Source: Epiperipatus broadwayi
Taxonomy: Eukaryota; Onychophora; Udeonychophora; Euonychophora; Peripatidae
Length of the DNA: 64,000 bases
Assembly (NCBI GenBank): GCA_028023455.1
Contig: JAQFVV010012509.1
Span: forward strand, 2,298,001 to 2,362,000
Direction of reading: 5' to 3'
The position numbers and the translations under genes were made by a program. Below, in pieces: positions 57,955 through 64,000 of this stretch (positions within the stretch are counted from its first letter, which is position 1; each line of letters begins with the position of its first letter). The notes under the pieces are model-generated. The model was given only the letters and a program-made list of their open reading frames with translations, was not told where the DNA came from and made no database searches.

Positions 57955-58129
57955 TATATTTAAAAGACAAGCCATAGTCTTAAGGTTATAGCCTTAATAA
58001 ATATTACTTTAAGTAAAGAGTATGCACTTTATAAATATAATTGTTACTTGTTTTGTAATGTTACTTTCCAAATTCTGAATGGACTGCTCTTAGTAAAACC
58101 TGTTAAAAGGTTTTCTTTTGTCAAATATT

Positions 58130-58860
58130 TAGAACTTTAACAAGGAAAGCCAGATTTGGAAAGATAACAAAAGATGAGAAATTAAAAAAGATAGGGATCG
58201 CACATATTTTTCACTATCAACATTCAATCCCAAATAAAAAGAAAATGAAACTTTCTGAGCCATTAGTAAACAATGAGATATTGCATGAGATTAAAGAAAT
58301 AGAACTTTTTTTTTTATTATTAATAAATAACTAGAGATATTGCTTCAGATAAAGCATATAGAACATTTCTGATTTCTTTTAAAAAGGAATAAAAAAATTG
58401 TGAATAGTTAGGTTTGGGGGTACCAGAGCAAGGAAGAAGAAAACTCTACACATAGAAGTCAAGCACTGGAAACAAATAGTTAAGTTAGCAATTAAAACAG
58501 TTGCCATGGAAAATAAATATTTCATTGGATCATTAAAATTACCATCAAGTAATATAGCTTAAAGAAGTAGCTGAAAGAATATTTAAATGTCAATATGATG
58601 ATCATGGGATGAAGTAAGTCATAATCATGGGGTGAAGTCGTAAACATGCTTGGCTATTGCTCCACCACTCATGCAAGGAAATGTGTTACTGATCCTGTTG
58701 CGTATATACATACAGAAATACGCTCCAACCAAGACTTCCCACAAATCAAGAAAAAAAAACTTTCACAAGAAGTTGAAAATAGACATTATCCAGGACAATT
58801 CATAGGGCCATATCCTTGTATATAGTAAGCTTATGTGTATCTGAATAACATGAATTCCTG
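58130..58860 (+). other. Unidentified coding-like remnant
   Basis: Plus-strand pieces such as HIFHYQHSIPNKKKMKLSEP followed by LVNNEILHEIKEIE (about 58200-58300), and KKTLHIEVKHWKQIVKLAIK then TVAMENKYFIGSLKLPSSNI (about 58440-58555), look like protein but are broken by stops and a poly-T insertion. I cannot place them in a family; a decayed transposon ORF is the likeliest explanation. Confidence 0.3.
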
Positions 58861-58869
58861 GGGACTAAG

Positions 58870-60280
58870 GTAATTATTGTATTTTTCTTTAAATATATCA
58901 TATAATATAACCTACATATGTATACTCTATTTTTTGTGTGTATTTCTTGTAAAACTGTATTTTAAAGTGAATAATTTTTTTAATGTAATTTCATGAGAGT
59001 GGTGAGTATTTATTTTTTAATCTCATTAAGAGCATTCCATTACCTTATCAATATATCTGTATGATTAGACAAGTAAACATAGGCTCTAATATTAACATAC
59101 CTCCTTCAGTATAGTTACCACCTGCCCTGTGATCGAGTTAGCTAAGGTTGGGCTCCTTAATTATGCTAACAAAATTCCCCATTGTAGACCCTCAAGATAA
59201 TTCCTACTTGATAGTAGAATTGGCACTTGGAATATGTTAAATGCAATAACCATAAATATGCTGCTAAGGTACATATTAATAGGGACTACATAAATAATAT
59301 TGTCTGGCAAATAGAACAACATAATTGATTTATTTCTTTAAAAACTTTTAATGCATAATATTAATAGAACTAATACATCAAATAGATGTTGGGATATCTT
59401 CAAAATTGTTTCCTTAATCAGGTATTACTATGAGAATAAAATAATCCCAATTATATATATATATATTTTTAAAGGGTAAATAAGATTTAAAATAAATTAT
59501 CTGCAGGTCAATGGCGACTAGATAGCCATTCCAACAAATTAAGTAAAACATAATATACCTTAAGTTAGCATAAAAATAAACAAAATATGACAGGATTCTT
59601 TACAGTATATTGTATTAAATTTTAGTTAAAGTTTATAATTACCAATATATCTATTGTAACATAATAGCATGTTTGTTTTAATTTTTAAAATCAGAATAAA
59701 ACATTAAATAGACCTTTTTAAATGTTTAATTTATAATAATTTTTTACGTTCAAAATTATTATTTAACTCTTCTGTTATTCCAATTTAATATAGAAAATAT
59801 CTATAAAAAATTTAGTTTGTGTTTATTTCTAATTTTCCTTGCAACTTAATATATATACATGCACACACACACTGCTCTTGTATGCCATGAAATACAATCA
59901 TCTCATATCTGTCCTCATGGAGGGGAGGGGAATGAAATACCCACCTAACAATATTTTATATAATATACATGTATAATCAAAACAAAAGTCATAACTCAAA
60001 CTACATACCTGTCATTTTTTTAGATTTGACAGGCATCTAATAATATACAGAATGAATAGTGACATGCAATTCTGAGATAAAGAATTCAGCCACTGGACTA
60101 TAAATCCAGAATGCAGCATGAACACCAAGAGAGCTATTTTAATTTAGACATTATAAGCTACTATAACCCTTGATATGAAATAAAAATGCAAACATCTTTG
60201 CAAAGCCCTGCTCCTTTGAGTCTTAGGAGCTGAAAAATACAAAACTATGTCGTAACCCTTTTTTAAAGATTTTAAGAGGC
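58870..60280. other. No identifiable feature
   Basis: AT-rich sequence with a less AT-rich patch at 59100-59230 and a short (AC)n run at about 59862. No coding motif, terminal repeat or RNA structure recognised. Confidence 0.5.
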
Positions 60281-60285
60281 TGAAA

Positions 60286-60483
60286 TCATGGCAGGGCTAT
60301 GTTAATGGCACCATGTCCATAGGAAATCAGAAAGTGGGTTGGAGCAATACCTGAGATATAACACTCTCTGGAGTTGCATGGAAATATTGTATCTTCAAGC
60401 CGATGACAAAACCCCCCATCCATCATCAAAACTGAAAGTACAGCTAAACGAAAACCAACAGTCAAAAATCCAATCCAATCCAA
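60286..60483 (-). other. Unidentified 65-codon ORF with hydrophobic N-terminus
   Basis: MDWIGFLTVGFRLAVLSVLM is hydrophobic like a signal or anchor peptide. It is followed by CHRLEDTIFPCNSRECYISG with three Cys and ends in ISYGHGAINIALP. Composition is less AT-rich than the neighbours. It lies between a LINE remnant and unassigned DNA and has no clear splice donor after it. It could be part of a repeat; I do not recognise it. Confidence 0.15.
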
Positions 60484-60799
60484 TTTCCAAAATCATAGAT
60501 TTTTCTATTCTATTTTAAATATGAACTCCTTAAATATACCTTAACCACTATTTTATAACATAATCATCAATACCCTTGTCATATACTTCACAGTAATTTT
60601 TCATATTAATTTTACATAAAATGCATATTTCTTTCTCAGATGTGGTTATATTTGAATCAAGTTGAATGGCAATTTTGTAGTAATTGCCACCAGTACTCGA
60701 TCATCATTGATCCCACGGCTGGTACAAACTCATGAGTGGACCTGGGGTGATGGAAAATCATCATCATCAACTCTAGCTAATGACAAAATAAAAAATTAT

Positions 60800-61075
60800 A
60801 AAAAGAATATCAGCAAAAACCAAGACTATAAGTTCATCAGCCTTACAGAGAAGAAGAATAATTTTTCATCATCATGAATGATCAAACAATAAAAACCAAG
60901 AAATTTTGTGATTGGATTTGAAAGTGATCCATTATAGTCCAGGCCAATTATTTAGACCATGCCAAGCTTAAGGCAGTTTATATAAACAATAATTTGTATG
61001 CACAAACTTAAGTACTAATCAATAAAACATTACAACCCAAAAAATAATGCTGAGACACTAAACTCTCTTGGTACA
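60800..61075. repeat. Dispersed repeat, copy 2 (partner at 53920-54190)
   Basis: Collinear with 53920-54190 (see there). In this copy the repeat may extend leftwards to about 60660 (CCACCAGTACTCGATCATCA, CTGGTACAAACTCATGAGTG), a part not seen in the other copy. It ends where the LINE endonuclease remnant begins. Confidence 0.65.
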
Positions 61076-61079
61076 AAAG

Positions 61080-63650
61080 TTATGTTGTCTTCTGGTAGTC
61101 CTAGAAAGTTTTGTGAAGGGTTAAATATTTCCCCTTTTTGCAAGTTATTTTTGTAATATGAATAAAGTGACTTTAATATGTTGTGACCTGCAATGATTTC
61201 TCCTATCTTGATTGCTATCAGAATGCAGTTTAGTGGAGTTTGCCTCAGTGCCCAACAAATGTATTACCTAGACCAAATGTGGGTTTGATTCAGATATATT
61301 TTTCTGTTCTTTATTGCCAGGTATGCTTTGAGTGAGTCACAAACCAACCAATAAGCTTTCCTCAGGGCTATTACATTTCTATAGTATTCTGCTGCGGTAG
61401 CACTAAATGTAATTCTCTTGTGCAATTCATCTGCAAGTGCTAAAACCTGTGACAGGGGTTCTTACTTTCTTGTCATTAGATCAACTGTATATAAGATTAT
61501 ATTCATAAATGTAATATATGTTTGAACAGGATCTATTTCCAAGCCTGAAAAAAGATAATGTTTAGTCCACCTTGGGAACAGTATTCTAATAGTTTTACCT
61601 ATTGTGATCATAAATCTATATGAGAAATCATTTTTAAGACAGGCCATCACAGCAGAATAATCTGAAAAAGATGAGTTTTTGAGTGATATGCTTATCATAT
61701 GATGCAGTGCTGGTATCTGCCATTGTTGCAGAAAATGGAGTTCTGTGGAAGAAATCTTTCTCCAGACATAAGAGGGAATGCCAGATATACTCCTTTTTTT
61801 TTTTTTTTACAAATTTATTGACATGTTGAAGTCTTCTATTAGAATTATAGGATGTATTCAGGAAGCAAATTTTGAATTTAATGTATGTTTAAGTCTATTA
61901 ATTATTATTTCACCTTCAGGAATGTACATGTATGCTATGTTCAGTGTTATTCTTTTTTGGTATAGTGTGTATCAATATATATTATTTTAAATGAGCTGAA
62001 TGGGCAGGTTTTGTTTATCACAATTTCTGTTCCAGCTGAAGGTGAAAATGCTGCTCTGGGAAATAATGAACATCCTAGATTATCATAGAATTTTGATAGA
62101 TCTGTTTGTGATTTGTTGTATATCTTGATTTTCAGTAAATAAATTATGTGTGGCTAAATAATGTGAAGCCATTTTTTAAGATGATGTTTTTATTAACATT
62201 CTTTCTTATTTAGTGTATAGATATAAATAATACAAAAAATATAGTTGTTAACTGTTTAGTTCTATTTAATGATATTAGGTCCTCGTGCGACAACTTTATA
62301 GACTTATCATAAGCAATTACATTTGGATACAACTCACTTAACTATGTTACACTGACTGGCTCATTTGAGGTATTGCCTGCATTAAAATCTCATAAGTTTT
62401 TTTAACATGGTCCAGAGTTTGTGGTATATCCTCTTCAATTAATCCTGGAGTTTGCACCCTGCCCTTTTCTTGCATGGCAGACAACCTGTTTTGCATTTGT
62501 TATTCAGTGCATTTATATCCATGTCGGTGTGTGATAAACATGGTGTTGTTGCTTCTATAATATCTTGTGTAGTCTTGTTTATTACAATTGTTTCTATAAG
62601 AATTTTACTGTGGTAGGAAAATATTTTGATCTGATAGTTGATTTGGTCTTTGAATATTATGATCTATTAATATATTTTCTGTATAACTAAATCATTGATG
62701 TTAACATCAATTATATCAATGATTGACTTTTTTTCCCGCTGAATGTTGCATATCATTATTTGTACAATTTTTCTTTCTGCATTATGTGTTGTTGTAACTC
62801 TCATTTCACAGTGTGGACACTTAATTTTTGGGCACACACATATGATGTCACCTCTTTGCATATAGTTGAAACACTATGGTTGTATTTTATGTGTTATTAA
62901 GAGTTTTGTTTCATGGTCAGTAATTAGCATAGGTATGTCATTTGGATTAACATTTTTGTTTAAATGCAGTTTAAAATAATAATTATTAGTTAAAATTGGT
63001 ATAGATATATCTTTTAGATATGTGGGTTGGAACATTACCACTGATCCAAAAGGCTCCATTAAATTCTTAAAGCCACTAATGTCAAAATTAAAAGTTTTTT
63101 TTTTTTTTTCATAATTCCGATTACATAATTTTCTTTATTCTGATCTACTTTAATTAGTGCATATTTTTCCAATGTGTAAATTGTTTTTTCAAATTTATTT
63201 ATTTGTCCTTTGTCAAAAAATTCGATAGCAATATATCTGGATTTGGTGATTAGATATCCATAATATGGAGTTCCACATGTTGTTTTCTGTAATCACTTCA
63301 CAGAGTAAATTTTTTGAAAGATCTTTCGTTATTGTTGCATTGAAAGCCTCCAAAATTCTGCTCATGGTTTCCTGCAGCCAGGCCTCTTCATTCACATTGA
63401 TAGACTTTTCCAGGTATCTCTTAATATGTCTAATTTAATAAGGGTCATTCATTGTGGATCTACGAAATTTTGGATTCCAATTTATATTTTTACTGAAATA
63501 AAAATTTACATTATCATTCTGCTTTCTTTCATTGTTATGTGGCAGTGATGCCAAGGGTTTTGTTGCTTTTGCATACAAACGTAATTTCACTTCACAAGTG
63601 GAATTCATGGCAGCTGACATATTTTCCATGGCAAATGTTTTGAGTCAAAT
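61080..63650 (-). mobile_element. Non-LTR retrotransposon 5' half: ORF1 with zinc knuckle, then endonuclease; decayed
   Basis: Minus strand from 63650 down. ORF1: MENMSAAMNSTCEVKLRLYA (63435-63629), VNEEAWLQETMSRILEAF (63213-63395), then FDKGQINKFEKTIYTLEKYA in another frame, MEPFGSVVMFQPTYLKDISI (62874-63059), and a zinc knuckle CFNYMQRGDIICVCPKIKC (around 62820-62880; one Cys has become Tyr and the His Asp). A second Cys motif, CLPCKKRAGC, follows near 62450-62500. ORF2: KDLSKFYDNLGCSLFPRAAF, SAGTEIVINKTCPF (62000-62110) and HPIILIEDFNMS (about 61815-61850), the GDFN motif of AP-endonuclease-like LINE endonucleases with Gly changed to Glu. Then AAEYYRNVIALRKAYWLVCD. No RT motifs follow; the element stops near 61080. 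Confidence 0.7.
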
Positions 63651-63929
63651 CCTTTTATGAGGAGTATTATTTTTCCTGATATCCAATGCTTAACAACAAT
63701 TCTGTTTCCTTCCTTATATTATAAAATGGTTTATTAATGTATAAATATTCAAATAAACTCACTGTAAATGTAAGAGTCTTCAAATGGGTGCATACAGGAA
63801 TGGAGAAATTAGATTAAATTTGAAGACCATTCTAAAGTAAATTGACAATGATTAAAAATAATATTGATAAGTAATTTGAATCTAGTAGTAATTTACAATT
63901 TTAAAATTAAATATTCATAAAAAGATTAT

Positions 63930-63976
63930 AAATCTTGTAAGACAGCTGTGCCCACCACTCGACCACCAATGCTTGA
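63930..63976 (-). mobile_element. tRNA-derived SINE, truncated
   Basis: The minus strand reads CAAGCATTGGTGGTCGAGTG, then GTGGGCACAGCTGTCTTACA, and stops before the B-box. Only the head of the family seen at 39960 remains. It lies at the right edge of the window. Confidence 0.75.
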
Positions 63977-64000
63977 CTACTTCCGAGATATTTCAGTAAA

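Overview
This is a 64 kb piece of an AT-rich animal (metazoan) genome. It shows no prokaryotic gene layout: there are no operons or closely packed genes, only short ORFs broken by stops, two host exons with proper splice sites, and many interspersed repeats. The one host gene I can name is NADPH-cytochrome P450 reductase (POR/CPR), minus strand, with two consecutive coding exons (157-285 and 11576-11630) separated by an intron of about 11.3 kb. The large repeat-packed intron, the RTE, Penelope, hAT and Merlin mixture, and the tRNA-derived SINEs would suit a lophotrochozoan such as a cephalopod mollusc. That is inference only; the sequence contains no taxon-specific marker that I can verify.

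Layout. 0-11.6 kb: POR exons and intron, containing a fold-back MITE, a dispersed repeat pair, RTE LINE remnants and SINEs. 11.6-18.5 kb: a short unidentified hydrophobic ORF, the best RTE LINE copy (13.18-14.54 kb), a SINE with clear target-site duplications (TSDs), and a 59-bp tandem duplication. 19.36-21.91 kb: a complete-length but dead hAT transposon with terminal inverted repeats (TIRs) and an 8-bp TSD. 22.1-24.3 kb: two large palindromes, one made of Penelope GIY-YIG ends, the other with a tRNA-like sequence at its centre. 24.6-30.5 kb: LINE, Penelope, mariner and RTE remnants plus unclassified repeats. 30.5-35.24 kb: a Penelope-like element split by two insertions, one of them a Merlin-like DNA transposon (31.43-33.95 kb) that lies exactly in the reverse-transcriptase (RT) catalytic region and carries a degenerate minisatellite. 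35.2-43.6 kb: a MITE, a LINE fragment, a second hAT remnant, mariner fragments, a SINE with a 14-bp TSD and a third hAT with TIRs. 43.6-48.6 kb: mostly unassigned sequence with a SINE, short tandem repeats and fold-back MITEs. 48.6-50.5 kb: a different LINE with a C-terminal zinc-finger remnant. 50.8-53.3 kb: a 2.4 kb tetranucleotide tract that switches strand in the middle. 53.3-64 kb: fold-back MITE, a pogo/Tigger-like non-autonomous element, a LINE 5' half (ORF1 zinc knuckle plus endonuclease) and a truncated SINE.

The mobile elements are almost all decayed: catalytic residues are mutated and frames are broken. Nesting gives relative ages (SINE inside RTE; RTE inside hAT; Merlin and an LTR-like block inside Penelope). 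I see no CRISPR array, no rRNA, no intact tRNA gene and no intact open transposase. Only POR contributes to host function. No undescribed functional system could be demonstrated. The most unusual structures are the Merlin/minisatellite composite in a Penelope RT, the two long palindromes and the strand-switching microsatellite.
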